64,000 nucleotides of DNA, taken from assembly GCA_964036155.1 (NCBI GenBank), contig OZ038422.1, forward strand, positions 13,911,201 to 13,975,200, given 5' to 3'. This DNA comes from Diploscapter coronatus. Its lineage: Eukaryota; Nematoda; Chromadorea; Rhabditida; Rhabditidae. Below the pieces are notes generated by a model. The model saw only the letters and a list, made by a program, of their open reading frames with translations, searched no databases and was not told the DNA's origin. How positions within the stretch are numbered: the first letter of the stretch is position 1; each line of letters starts with the position of its first letter. Shown piece after piece: positions 35,701-48,422 of this stretch. The position numbers and the translations under genes were made by a program.

Positions 35701-38700
35701 GAGAAAGGCTGGCTCAAAAGCGATGATGAACAGAGAGGGAGAGGGGAGAAGAAAAAGAAAAAATGAGAGAGAAGAAAGGGGGAAAGAAAAACACGCGAAT
35801 TTTTGCTTCTGGCACAATAGAGACAGCTGACTGAACGGAGAAATAGTTTCGGAAAAGGAGAGAAAAAGACAAAAAAGGGAGAGAAAGAAGACAAATGAAA
35901 AATCGAGGAGGGGAAAAAATCTCGAATCTCGCGAAAAAATCGCCTCTGAAAAATGTGTAAGAGGTGTGAACGATCAAGGCAATCTATCAAAATGCGATAT
36001 TCAAAGGACCAGGCCCGAAAAATCTGAAAATTCGATAAAGTCCGAAAAATTCCGAATATTCGCGAAATCATAAAAAAAAAACTTATGGATTTCATATGGT
36101 CCATAACATTTTTTATGATTTTTCTCTGAGTTTTCATTCACTTCAACCATATATTCTTGCTTCCTCTTCAGAAACTAGAGGGAACCTTTTTTTTTATCTT
36201 TTTCTTTCTCACCCTTCTTTTTTGCCTCGAAACTCCGCCCACTTTTTTCGTGTCCTTTACAGTGAGTCTTTTTTCAAAATACTCAATAACTTCAATTTTC
36301 CTTATCTTCAGATCAAATCCACAGATATTTTTCAGAACTATAACTTTGCCGCTGAGAAATAAATAAATCAAACCTAAACGAAGAGAAAAGTCCGAACTAA
36401 TTGGCTTCGGTACTTTCGCAATTTTTCATTTTAAATGATTAAAGGAAGCGATTTTTAGATTAAAGTTTAAGGTACACTTGGTCATTATATCATACCAAGC
36501 TAGAAATCGAGGATTTTTCTAATGATAATGGATAGGCGAAAATCCGGCTAAAATGATAAATCTCAATTGAAGTCTATCCAAACTCACCACTGAAAGCGAT
36601 TCTCAAAATCAAACTCCAAATTTTGTTGAGAGTTAAGAAAAAAGATCATCAGCCGAAAAGTTTGGTGCCATAAATTTCAGGGGATAAAAAGCTGTGGCTC
36701 CTCACGAGCAAAATATCCACAATGATTTTTCGGACAACTGTAAAGTTGGGCTGAAAATTCGGTCAAAGTAGCAGATAACGCTTGATTTATGAAATTCTAA
36801 TGGCAAAATAATCCCAGGGAGAGTAATTAGGTTCAAGCCGTGAAGAATTTATCGTAATTTAGAACGGAGCAAATCCATGTACTATTGAAATATATTTTGA
36901 CTCATTTCAAGCTAAATTTTGGAACGTGATTTAAAATAGCTAGTAAGTTAATGAAAATTGATTATTTTTATTCTGTTAAGAGGAATGCGAATTTCATTAT
37001 CATCAAATGCAAATCGCAAAAATTTTTTAAAGATAATTCTAAATTTAGCGAGCGTTGAGTTGTAAACATAGTTTTTGTAAAAAATAATGAATTATGTATA
37101 CTAATTAGAAAAGGCGGAATCGAATTATTTTATCAATTGAGCGTTTTGATGATGAAGGATATTAACATTGGAGCGCGTGCGTTTAGGTGATGATATAATA
37201 AATAATTTATGAATAAATCTTAGGCCAGGGTTATAGTCGTCATAGGCATGAATGAATTATGAATAATGATTGGAGCAAAAAATAGCGACTCAGAGAAATG
37301 TTCCGGTTTAAAACTATTTGAAAATAATATTTTAATATAGCAAAAGTAGAATCTATTATTCAGAAAATTCAAAATAATTATTGTTGGACATTAATATTCA
37401 AGTTCAAATGTTGACTTTTCCAGAAAAGTAGATTTTCAAGATATCTGCAAAAATCGTATATCGTTGTTAGAATGGCATGAGAAATATACAACCAAAAGTA
37501 TGAGTCGTTATCTAGCACACTCCTAGGCAAATATGGAATGATAAGGCTAGAACTATTTGAATAATGCGAGAAACTAATATGACCAGTTCCACAAACTGAC
37601 AAAAATTCTGATGTTATTTTCGTTTTCATTGAATTGAGAACTACAATTTCAATATTATAACTCACTTTTCTTACGTCGATGAAATTTGTAGTTTACCTAA
37701 TGAAATAGAAAATTTACACCAGTAATAAATCGAATTTTACGAGCTTTGTTTGAAATTGACAATAAGATAAAATGCTAGAGTTAATTTATTTTTCAGAATG
37801 GAATACACTAAAGACGCATAGTAAAATAAAGGACCTGGAATTTATAGATAAAGCTTGTCTCATTAAAATAACCACTTTGCGCGGCATCTAACAAAGGGAA
37901 CCTCGTCTGAGGTACGGCGCTGTAAATTTGAATAGAACCACTTTTTGGCATCTTGAAAACCCTCAACTAACCTCAATTCAGACATGAGTATTTGCCACGA
38001 AATTCATAAATTCCCCGATAAAAATAGATATTTCATTAAAAATAACGCGAAATTCAAGTTTTGAGTGGTCAAATATGACAATTTGTTCGACTAAAAGACA
38101 AAAGTGATAGTTTGTACCAGGCTAAATTTTTAGAAAGGTAAAACTATGAAAAAATAAAGATTTTTAGTTTTTCCTGCAAACTACTGTGCTATTTTGACTA
38201 AAAGAGTATACGAGTCCTTAGATTTTGATTCACGGAGTTTGAGATTTGCAAAAATCACGATGAAAATTTCATTAGTCTGACTATTCAATTATAAGGGTTC
38301 CACGACATAGGAATGCGTTTTTGAGAAATTAAAGAATGAATTTTGACGCAGAATAATATTTGTGAATAGCAATGAAAACTCTACTTGTCTCAAATCTATC
38401 AAATCTTAAACAGAAAACAGTGAAAGTTAAAAAACATAAAACTCCAATAAAAGATTGAAGTATAAATTAAAGGATCTAAAATTTAGAAAAATAAATAAAT
38501 TTCTGTAAAGTCGCGGCAGGTATAACCTCGGCAAGGCACGAAGTAGAATCTAGTGGGCGGGACCTAAAATCTGCGCGACACCTCATAATTTTCTGTTTCT
38601 TTTCTGCTCTCTTAGATTTTAATTCTATCTCTCTCAAGGAACTCTTGATTTTATAAACACATGTGCATGTCCAAATTTGAACTATAGTGATGAGTCAAAG

Positions 38701-41700
38701 AATAAAAAAATCTAAATTTAAATAATCCAGAAATTTTAAAAAGTCGATCAATAAAAATAAAGTTATGCTCAAATTAGTATCTCTTTAAAACATACAGGTC
38801 TCAGAATAAGAATGTTATGCCAGATAAAAATTCATCTCTTTGAGATAAAATCGCGTATAGTTCCGGTGCGATCTGACCCCTATCTCTGTTTATTTCATAA
38901 CTCATAAAAAATCGTCCCGATTACGGTAATAAAATCTCTCTCTTCGCCAGAATTTTACTGTTTCTTTTTCTCTCCAACAGATGTGAGAGGAAATGCAGAT
39001 ACCAAAAAGCGGCCCAAAGCTTTGAAAACGAATTTTTACGACATAATACAATTTAGAACAATAACGCGAACACGACTTTGGATATAAACTATGAATACTG
39101 TTTATTGATGATTATCTTGCATGGGATGGGGTGCGTATTAATGAATCAAAAAGTATTTTAATAGGGATAGATTTTGGAAAATAACTAATTTTTATGGTCT
39201 GACATGATATATTTTTTACAATGATTGAAGAATGACTTTGGAAAAAAACGATACGAAATTTTGATGAGCAGAATGCAATGTTTTGGTTACACAACGATTA
39301 GTAAGTCGATTAATTCTTACCAAAATGAGAGATTTTAAAACGTAGTTAGGGAAAAGCTCTGATGATTGCAAAGCAAAAATGTATTGAATCTCCAATATAA
39401 AGAAAGGATGTCAGAATATGACGTCTTACCCAAAAGTTCAACTTTCTTTATAAACCATTGTACACAATGCAATCCTAATCCTAAATGTCTATGTAAATTT
39501 AGATATTCCTCAAAAAATCAAGATACTGTATCAAATAATCAGAACCAGTCTGCCATGATAAGAATAAGTACTTATAAGGTGCGGCTTAGAACTTTCGAAT
39601 ACAATAGAAGGCGTTTTATCTTATCTGACTACGCCCCTTTTTATTTGTAGAGATTCTACTTCTCTAACTTTCGCGTGTTAAAGGATACCAGAGTTTTTGC
39701 AAAGAAGGGGCAAAGACGCAGAGTGTGGGTAAACAGTAAGTACCCAAAAATGGCTTACATACGGCACGGGAAAAGAGAAAGGCAGCTAAATAAGACGATA
39801 AGCAAATGTTCGAATGTCATGGGTCACAGGGGGATCAGACAAAGGGCTTGTTTGACAACGAATTTTTTGGGCCTACTGAGAAATATTTTGTCTTTTTTCT
39901 AGATTGAATGAAAATTGCATAAATCTTTCGAAAATTCTTATAGGAATATATTTTTTCAATCTGTAATCAACATGGTTCATAGGATACGAAATTAAAATTA
40001 CGCTTCAACAAATTTGAAAGATATAACACAGAAATATGTTCAATTTGAAATGAAAAAAATGAATAAAAATAAAATCTAATATAGGCAATTTCGACACTAA
40101 AGTAGAAAGCTCAAGTATGTTTCTCAAAATTGCATACCAAAATGATACTGAAGATTATCCTTGTTTCGAAATTGCTAATCATTATAAATCTAATAAACCG
40201 AAACATCCAAAAATGAATTTCGGAAGCTCACGGAGCCCCACGACTTCTGACCTAACTCATATTCTTATGTGTTTGTGAATTTCCTTATGTCTTTCGAACC
40301 GTGGGAATTCAGAAGTGCGTGGAGAGTCACAGCGTTTGATGACTTAACCGTAGGCAATTTGAGACTAGCCGATACTTCATGAGAAAAACGCATATGGGTG
40401 GGTAAGTTTACCTAATTCAGAGAATAGTTTGATGAATTCTTTCATTCAATCAGACCTTTGAGGCTACAGATTTTTGAAGTAATGTAAAGGATTTTCAGTG
40501 TAAATAATAAAATAGCGGTTAGGATAAACATGCCTGAGATGATCTATATAAAATACACAAACAATAATTTGAGTCTTGGAAAGTGTACACCATTTACAAA
40601 CTTGAAAGTCTACAAACATCATGATATCCGTGCAATTTCCAAAGTCTAAAGGTAGGTTTAACTTTGAAGATGAAAGTTTAGAAATTCTGTCGTAAAATGG
40701 AGTGTGTCTGTGTGAAGGTTTGGGTTTTGCGAGGAGTGGGATTTTAAATTTTCGAATGCGCAAATTAGTCGTGAGGCTTGGAATAGCTCACTGCGAAATT
40801 CACTCATTTTAAACTTTGCTACTTTAAAGATGAGTTTTTCAAATATAGCTCGAGGTTTGCAAATTAGTGAGGTTTGGAGCAACGAAACTCCATAAAGCTC
40901 TGGCAGAAAACGTGAAGTGAGCTTGAACCTACTTGCTAATGCATACGAGCTATGCTCATAAGGGCCGAGCTGTGTGGGGGAATAGACAAATGACCGATTG
41001 TCCAAAACGTAACGTAAACCAAAATATAAAGAACTCGAAAACTATGGGGTTCACTAGTCCATTTTAGGTAAGTTCTATCAGAAGTTGATTCTTCTCCTAC
41101 TAAATTTTAAAAAGATAAACTTCTAATTCAATTAGCTGACTTAAGCATGTTATCGGCCAAGTAAGATCAGAATTGCATATAGAATAATTCAACTTTGATT
41201 CATCAAGAAGAGAAAAATCCCTATTCGTTTTTCACATAGAAAATATAATTGCAGGTAAAGAGAGCCTCCGATCTCTGGAGCCGGAATTGAGTAACGAGGC
41301 TCGAAAACAACTAGCAAGAAGAACGGAGGAGCGATTTTGCAATCTATGAATACCAAGAATAGCATGTAAATCAGTCTTCGAAAAATGAAGTTTTGCAATG
41401 CAGTATAGAAAAGTGGGCGGAATTTCGAAATAAAGCAATTGGTTTTGGGAGAAAAAAGAAAATAGATAAAGTCAATGCCGCTAACATATCAGATATTTAT
41501 CTACAGTCTATATAAGTTACAAATTTGCGAACTACTAAAATAGTTTACTTGATACTTGACTATTCATTTTCGGTTTGTAAAAATAGAAAGATCGAGAGGG
41601 TGCAGAGATGCAGAATTACTCGTACTCTCTTATAAACCCATACTATTTCTCCGATCTGTCAGTTTCTGGCCTTGTTTTGTATTATATGAGGGATATTCTT

Positions 41701-43496
41701 TATGGAGAGATTGACTCAAAGAAGGGGAGAGAGGTTCCTTTCTATGAGCATAATGACCCGGCCGTTCTTGTTGCGGTTCATTGTTAGAGCAAAAAGTCGG
41801 TCAGAAGAACCGATAAATAACCCGAATAACGAGAACTCAATCGAGCATTTGTCATGTAAGAATTATGCGCTCAATCAAAGCTACAAAAATTATAATTATG
41901 TAATAATTTTCAGAGGTTCTTATATGAAAATGGGAATATAATCATTTCAGGCAACAGCTATATAACTGAAGACGGCGGACATTTCACTAATTGACAGAGA
42001 GCTTAATTAGAGGACATTCCATCAGTTTTTTTTTTGAAATGCCCTTCGTCATAAAGTAACTGCGTCATATTCAATGTACAGTGACAAGAAAGGTTATGAT
42101 ATTAAGTAAATTTCAAATCGAACAGTTTCTTTAATAGCCCTTCCTAATTGGCGATCGCTATCTAAAGCTCCAGAAAATTATTACGTTTCAAAGAATATTA
42201 TGGATAAGAAGAAAAAGTAGATCAAGTTTTATTTCTATTATGATCCTGGTTGTTTTTTTTAATCATTTTTCACAATTAAAAGATGACAAGCGCATAATTC
42301 CAGTATTTTATATTTGAACTCAACTTAGACTAGAAGAAAATTGGAACATAGCAAATTTCACTATTACAATGATGAATGAATATAGCTAAAAATCGACGTC
42401 GCACTAAAGAATATATTTTGGCAGATAATTTTTGTGAATCCACCTTGGGACTTGTGCTTCAACGCTTCAATTGCAACATGAGCCAATTAATGAATTATTA
42501 ATCGCTTTTCTCTTTGATGTCAAGCTTTTTGCGCCGCACGCGCATCTCTAACTAAACATAAATTGAGAACACGCTTTCGACAGGGAACTTCCGGAAATCG
42601 ATAATTCAAGATAAGTACTCCAAAAATAGATCAAATAAAATTATGTGTAAATTTTGGATCCACTCTGATATTGAATATATAGAAAATTCATTGTATCTTA
42701 ATAGTTATCAAATCGAATTTTCGCGATATCACAAAAGTTGCATATATGAAGGTTGAAGTGTTGTCCTAAAATTACCTATCAATCACTATACTAGATGGGT
42801 CAAATTTACCCTCACGGTATAATCTTATCGGAAAGTCTAATAAAACTAAAATTCCTGAATGATTATGGATGAACTATACTAATTCCCAACTACCAAACTA
42901 CTAATTTCGCTTGAGGATAATTCAATAATCCGGCAAACTTTGCCTCGTTCAATTCTTTGTTCCTAATTTTCAAGCCTTTCTCTAGGGACATAATTTCATT
43001 GAGTCCATTCCTAACATCTTTAGTCTCCCGCTAACATCCTAATTGAGAGGACCCTACAAACAACGCCAGACAAAGGATGCGGAAAGTGTTCCGGGATATG
43101 TGGAGGCACTTCAAATTATACTATTTGAAATTTCAGAATAATAATAAAATTTGCACTGATAAATACGCTTTTAAATTTAATGGAGCAAAATTGATTGGAG
43201 TAAATCGTAATACGGTCCTTTTATTATAATTTAAAATAGAAAACTATGAGAGGCTTTAGAAAAAGATGCATGTGTTTCAAAGTTTCACAAACCGGAATTG
43301 ATTTCAATGAATTTGATTTTTCATGAGACTGATATCCAACTAAATTAAATTATAAATTAAGAAAATTCATAGGTGATCATCCTGAAGACAAAGTTATTCA
43401 GGTCTAGAATTTTTGATCTAAAATGATATGAGCATAAAATAAGCGACGATCAAAACTAATACCTCATTTGTGTTGACACCTAACTCTCCCACAATC

Positions 43497-43532
43497 TGAC
43501 CCCATCCAAATTGTGTAGGGTCAGTCGGGTCA
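43497..43532 (+). promoter_or_regulatory. Nuclear-receptor-like half-site cluster
   Basis: TGACCC at 43497, then GGGTCA at 43518 and again at 43527. The last two are direct repeats with a 3-nt spacer; the first is inverted to both. DR3 of this half-site is the class bound by vitamin-D-receptor-like proteins. Functional use is inference. Confidence 0.35.
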
Positions 43533-46500
43533 GATTCCCTCGCTCTTAGCACTTTTGACAAACAGCTTCTTGAGATCACCTCCCATAAATGTTCCCACCC
43601 CAAGAGCACAAAATATGAGAATATGTGGGAATATTTGTCAACACTTGAATAAGTTTAGCTTTTCAATCTAAGCGATAAAAATGATCTTGAGGGCTCTGAT
43701 ATGATGAAGCGTGAATTGTGAATGACCTAGGTTTTGAAAAAAAATTAAGATTTAGAAAGGTTTGATATCGCGATCAAAAATAATTGCATAATAACACACA
43801 TTTTAAGCTAAATTATGACTCGATAAGTTTCAGAATAAAATATCATTCAAGCTCCGATGAAAACAGCGAGTTTCTTTTGGAAAAAACTCTGATTGATATT
43901 AAAATGTACTATAAATATTCAATATAGAAAAGGTTCAAAAACTGAAAAAAGATCTCAATATCTAAAAATACCATTAGCCTCTTTCAAATTTTTCGTTTCT
44001 GTGTGGCTCTAGCCACCCTCCCCTCTTGCATTTCCTATTCTCTTGAACTCGACGCAGCTGAAAGGTGAATGAAAAATTAGGCGACATAAAAATTGTACGC
44101 AAAAAAGACATCGAAATGCTGAAATCAAGAACGACATGAGAAATTAACGAAAAATCGTTTCAACGTTTTATATCTAAGTTTAAATTGAATACTTTTAGAA
44201 ATCCACCTAAAATATGAATTATAAAATAATATATTCAAACTATTGCTATAATCTAGTTCCAAATGAATTCCAAGTGGACGGAGTAAAAAACGATTTTTGC
44301 AAATTTCGGCAAGGGTTTTTCGTCATAATTGTTTGTGTTCTCGATGTAAGAGAGCACGATGCATGAACAATCAGAGACATAATAATGCAACAAAAAGAAA
44401 GAGGGTGGTCCCGAGAATTCCCCATCCGCAACAAGATTCTCGTGAATATTTTAGGCGAGCTTAAAAATATCTGGGGGAAAAATCTAAAATAAGCTAAGTC
44501 TGCTTTGAGTTATGATATGTTTCAATCAAATTCAACTCTGATAGATACGAATTTTATATAATAAATTAAGGATTGGAGAATAAAATAATTGCCAACTTTA
44601 AAAATAATATACAGAAATTATTGCAACTTATTGAATTCCTAATAATTTGCATATCTCTCGATTGTTATGTATTTTGCAGGATATCTATGTCACGTATGTT
44701 GTAATATCTCTCAACGTAAAGCCGTCTGAAGTACCCTAGGATCAGTTTGCCCCATTCCCCTATTGTTCTAACATTTTAAAAGGATACAGAATATGATCCT
44801 TTCAATGAATAGATGGATAAGACTAATCTCGGCTCGGATTATGAAAGTGATAGAGAAATAGCATTAGATTCTGAGAAGACAAGAGGATGAAATATTATGC
44901 ATATTTTAGAGAATTGGAAAATAGTATTTGATTTGAAGAGAAAGAAAGTAAAAACTTTTTATGAAGGTTTTAGAAGAATAACAATTTTTCATGGCCTAAA
45001 AGCGACAGCAAAAATATTCAATACCCAAAAAATTGTTTGTCAAGTTTTGAACAATAGCGAAAATTAGACCCTTTGTCGAAAGGATTACCATAAGCCTCTA
45101 CTACCTTTCGGAAAGTAAAATAATCTTAATATAACTTAGATATTTTATCTTAAAACGCCACAAATAACTTTAGTAATTTCATCATAAGTGTGCATTTTAT
45201 TAGAATTTTAAAACATCATATTCATTTGTTTCAATATCGAATTTGGAAATTTATAGTCTGTCAGACGCTCGAATCAATAGCATTTATCTACGTCTAATAT
45301 ATAGTATTTTCTGAATCATATCAAAGTATCTTCAAAAATTGCCACATTTATTAAAAGCCTAATTCTCAATTATTCCTCTACAGACAGAACGCTTTCACTT
45401 TATATTGTCATATCCAGGGTTGCCAAATAATAATTGACGAAAGTGTGACTTTTTGTACCCTGTCCGGAAATTGCGCCCCAATGCCAAGTTTCTCGCGCCA
45501 AGGACAAGTCAATTGAATTGTAGGATAATAAAGGGATTTTCTTTATTTCCTCTCGGATCTCTTAAAATCCACTACTATTTTCCCTAAAATAGGTGAACTA
45601 CCCCCAAATAAGGCAGTATAAAGGAACGGCTCGGAACACGGGATTATAATTGACCGGAACAATGCAAAATTCGATGAATAGAAAATGGAAGGAAAACGCA
45701 AAATACGCCGGAAATAAGGCAGATTGAAAGAATTTTTAGGAATTTTCTTGAAAAAAGAAATTTTTGACGGAAAATAATGATGACATTTTGAGTTGAACAT
45801 CAAAATAAACGCAAATCATCGAAAGTTTCAGAAGAAAAGTTACTGTATTTTCCGATTCAAGCCACGCTATCATGATATCATTTTCTTCTGCTTAAAGATT
45901 CGAAAAAAAAAAAACAATAAATTTATATTTTCAAAAAATACCACAGCAAAATGAGAGGCGAAAAGAATTGCAGAAAGTTCTAAATTGTGAGAGGAAGCGT
46001 GTACGCTCAAGTGAGTCATTGACTGGGCATGGATGACAGAGTGTGAAATACCATTGGGCGAATTAGAGAACAAAAGAAGCAGAAAATGACTAGAGCTACA
46101 GAGATTGCTAGGGAAAAGAGAAAAAGGATAGTACTTTTATAGCCCAAGCATTACTTAAGACCATTCCCCAGCTATGCTTGGGAACAACATATGAACAATA
46201 CCCGATAAATAGTTCCACAGTCCAAAAGAGAGCTTGGGAAAATTTCAATCAGATTATAATTTGAGAAGAACCATCTCAGACAATCATAGAAATTTCACAT
46301 ACAAAATTTTTAAACTTCTCATAAATAGTTTAATTGAATACAGTTAATATAGACCTCACACTAATAATTCATACGATTAAAAAATCCTAAAGTTTTCTGA
46401 AACATATCGAATAATTTTTGTAATTATTAAACAATTAAGATATCGTAAAATCTAAAAGAAATCCGCGGACTTCTATTTTTCAATTTCCAAATTTAGAAAA

Positions 46501-48201
46501 ATCAATGTTCAAACCGCCATAACTCCTCATTTAATAATCGTAATCACTCTTCAAATCATGACTAAATCCACTCTACACACTAAAGAATATCATAAAACGT
46601 CTAGGGACAATGTAATCTGTGTATGGATAGTTCTGGCACTGTGGGGAGTGGACTTCTATTATAGAGAGACTTCTAATCTAGTGGAATTTCTATTTTAGAT
46701 TTAGCGCTATTCAGACTTAACTAATTTATGAAACTATAAAAGAGCAATTTTTTTTTCGAAACTTATCGGATAATACTTTACAAATACAAAGATCAGAAAA
46801 TAAGAATACATTTTTCTGTGCCCCAGCTTCATAGCACAACAATGCATGTGATGCAATAATAAATTTTGGGGCTGATGAATAAGTTAGAAGGCGGTTGCCT
46901 TGTAGAGGACCCTATGTAAGAAGGGGAAGACATTACTCTCCCTCTTTCTTTGCATCATTCTGGCATTGACTCAAAGACTCGAGGAAAGAAAGAAGAAACT
47001 ATTCATAGTAAATTAGCCACTCAACAAAATATACCAATATGGCACTAATTTCCGGCTCTTCTAAGTTTCTAGTTTTCTCTGAAGTGATACTTCAAAATGA
47101 ATCAGGAGTTTTATGCGATTTAATTATTGCATCAAATAGACACGATATTAAATATTTAATTCAAATTTTTCGTAAACTAGTTAGCCAAATTAGCAAGGTT
47201 TAGATTCTCTTGTGAAAAGATGGAATATTTTCTGTAAAATTAATGATGCTACAAAATTGGCCTAAAATTTACGAGCCTGTTCCCTGCAATGAACTCTTCG
47301 AGCCTATCTTGCGCGATCATTCAAACTAACTAGCCTGATTAGCATAGCTTGCCGAAAGATTTATAGCTTATTTGAGAGTACTTACTTACTCATCACGCAA
47401 AATATGTACCCTAATTTCAAATTCTTTTCCAGAAAGAGGATATTTTGGCGATAATTTAAAAAGGTGAATATAAATTTTCAATCACATTATGTTTCAAAAT
47501 AATCTACACTCAAACTATATTATTTAGTCTGTAGTAACGCTGCCACATAAAAAGGGTTGTGAATATAACTAGATAAACTAATTTTAAAAAAATTATGTGA
47601 TAAATTTTGAGAAAATTCATAGCTAAATACGCATTTTAAAAACATTACACAATCCTAGTGCGTGGTTTTATATCTAGCCAAAATATCATAAAATCTTCAA
47701 AATTCTTGCGATGTATCAACTTATCTTCGCAGCGGGATACTTGCTTTTGTACGACAACTCAAACAATCAGAAACAATAGCCTAATGAGTTATACACACAA
47801 AACTCTGCATCTCTAACCTTTCCTATTAAAAACATAGGGAGAGCACAGATGGGCAAGTTTGGCTAATAGTGACTAGCTCTGGATCAGATAATTAACCATT
47901 ATATTTAGTCATTTCCTATTGTTATATCCTTTTGTTATAGAGGACCATAATGGGACTATCATGTATGACCATCTTTAGCCTAGAATGAAATACCTGAATT
48001 TTTACGAGTTGTGTAACCATAATTATTCCCACTTAACAAAGGAAATTACGCAATTTCGAAGTCATATGGAGAGCATGCATGTTACTTTTGAAGAAAAATG
48101 TTTCAAATCAAAATGAGTTGGAGAATCTAAATCATTGGTTATTCCAGCTTTTTTTTTTGGAAAACGTATACGCCAACTTAGAAGTGACAAGATTACTGAA
48201 A

Positions 48202-48272
48202 GACGTGACCTATTTTTCCCACACTGGTTTTCCCTACTTTCATTTCATTTACCTATTTTTATAGGTCACGTC
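48202..48272. repeat. Inverted repeat containing AGGTCACGTC
   Basis: GACGTGACCTAT (48202-48213) and ATAGGTCACGTC (48261-48272) are perfect complements over 12 bp with a 47-nt loop. It lies about 150 bp beyond the stop of the chitin-binding protein gene, just past its likely poly(A) signal. Confidence 0.7.
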
Positions 48273-48325
48273 CTCACGCCATCTCGTCATTTCAAACATC
48301 CGAAAATACCAACTAGAAATAACAG

Positions 48326-48331
48326 TTTATT
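48326..48331 (-). terminator. Poly(A) signal of the chitin-binding protein gene
   Basis: TTTATT on the + strand, i.e. AATAAA on the - strand, about 92 nt after the TAA at 48423. Confidence 0.6.
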
Positions 48332-48422
48332 GGACGTCTAAAATAGATTAAGTTGTAACATTTGAAAATAAGAAAGTTCAATTTTATAACATTGGAAATA
48401 AACAATAAGAGAAAATGGCCTC

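Larger units (their letters stand above)
32712..48422. other. 15.7-kb gene-poor region
   Basis: I find no multi-exon coding structure on either strand; open frames are short, AT-driven and lack matching splice phases. Notable content: a G/A block (35610-35945) followed by a C/T block (36120-36330); GC-box-like words at about 36234, 38553 and 41413; a CTCTGCGTCTTT word on the - strand at about 39711-39722; the 16-mer GAGAGGGTGCAGAGAT at 41594; a GGGTCA direct and inverted repeat at 43497-43532; hairpins at 46143-46182 and 48202-48272; and CTCTGCATCTCT at about 47812. It may hold distal regulatory DNA or non-coding transcripts. Confidence 0.5.

Noticed and set aside
35607..36137. 176-codon Phe/Ser/Leu-rich frame on the - strand
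   Set aside because: Direct translation of a purine/pyrimidine block; low complexity, no splice sites and no conserved pattern.
39366..39902. Two successive + strand frames of 94 and 75 codons in the gene-poor region
   Set aside because: They are in different phases with no usable intron between them, and the products look random. The CTCTGCGTCTTT word on the other strand was kept as part of a finding instead.
46143..46182. CCCAAGCAT / ATGCTTGGG hairpin
   Set aside because: Only nine paired bases with a 22-nt loop; expected by chance in a window of this size.
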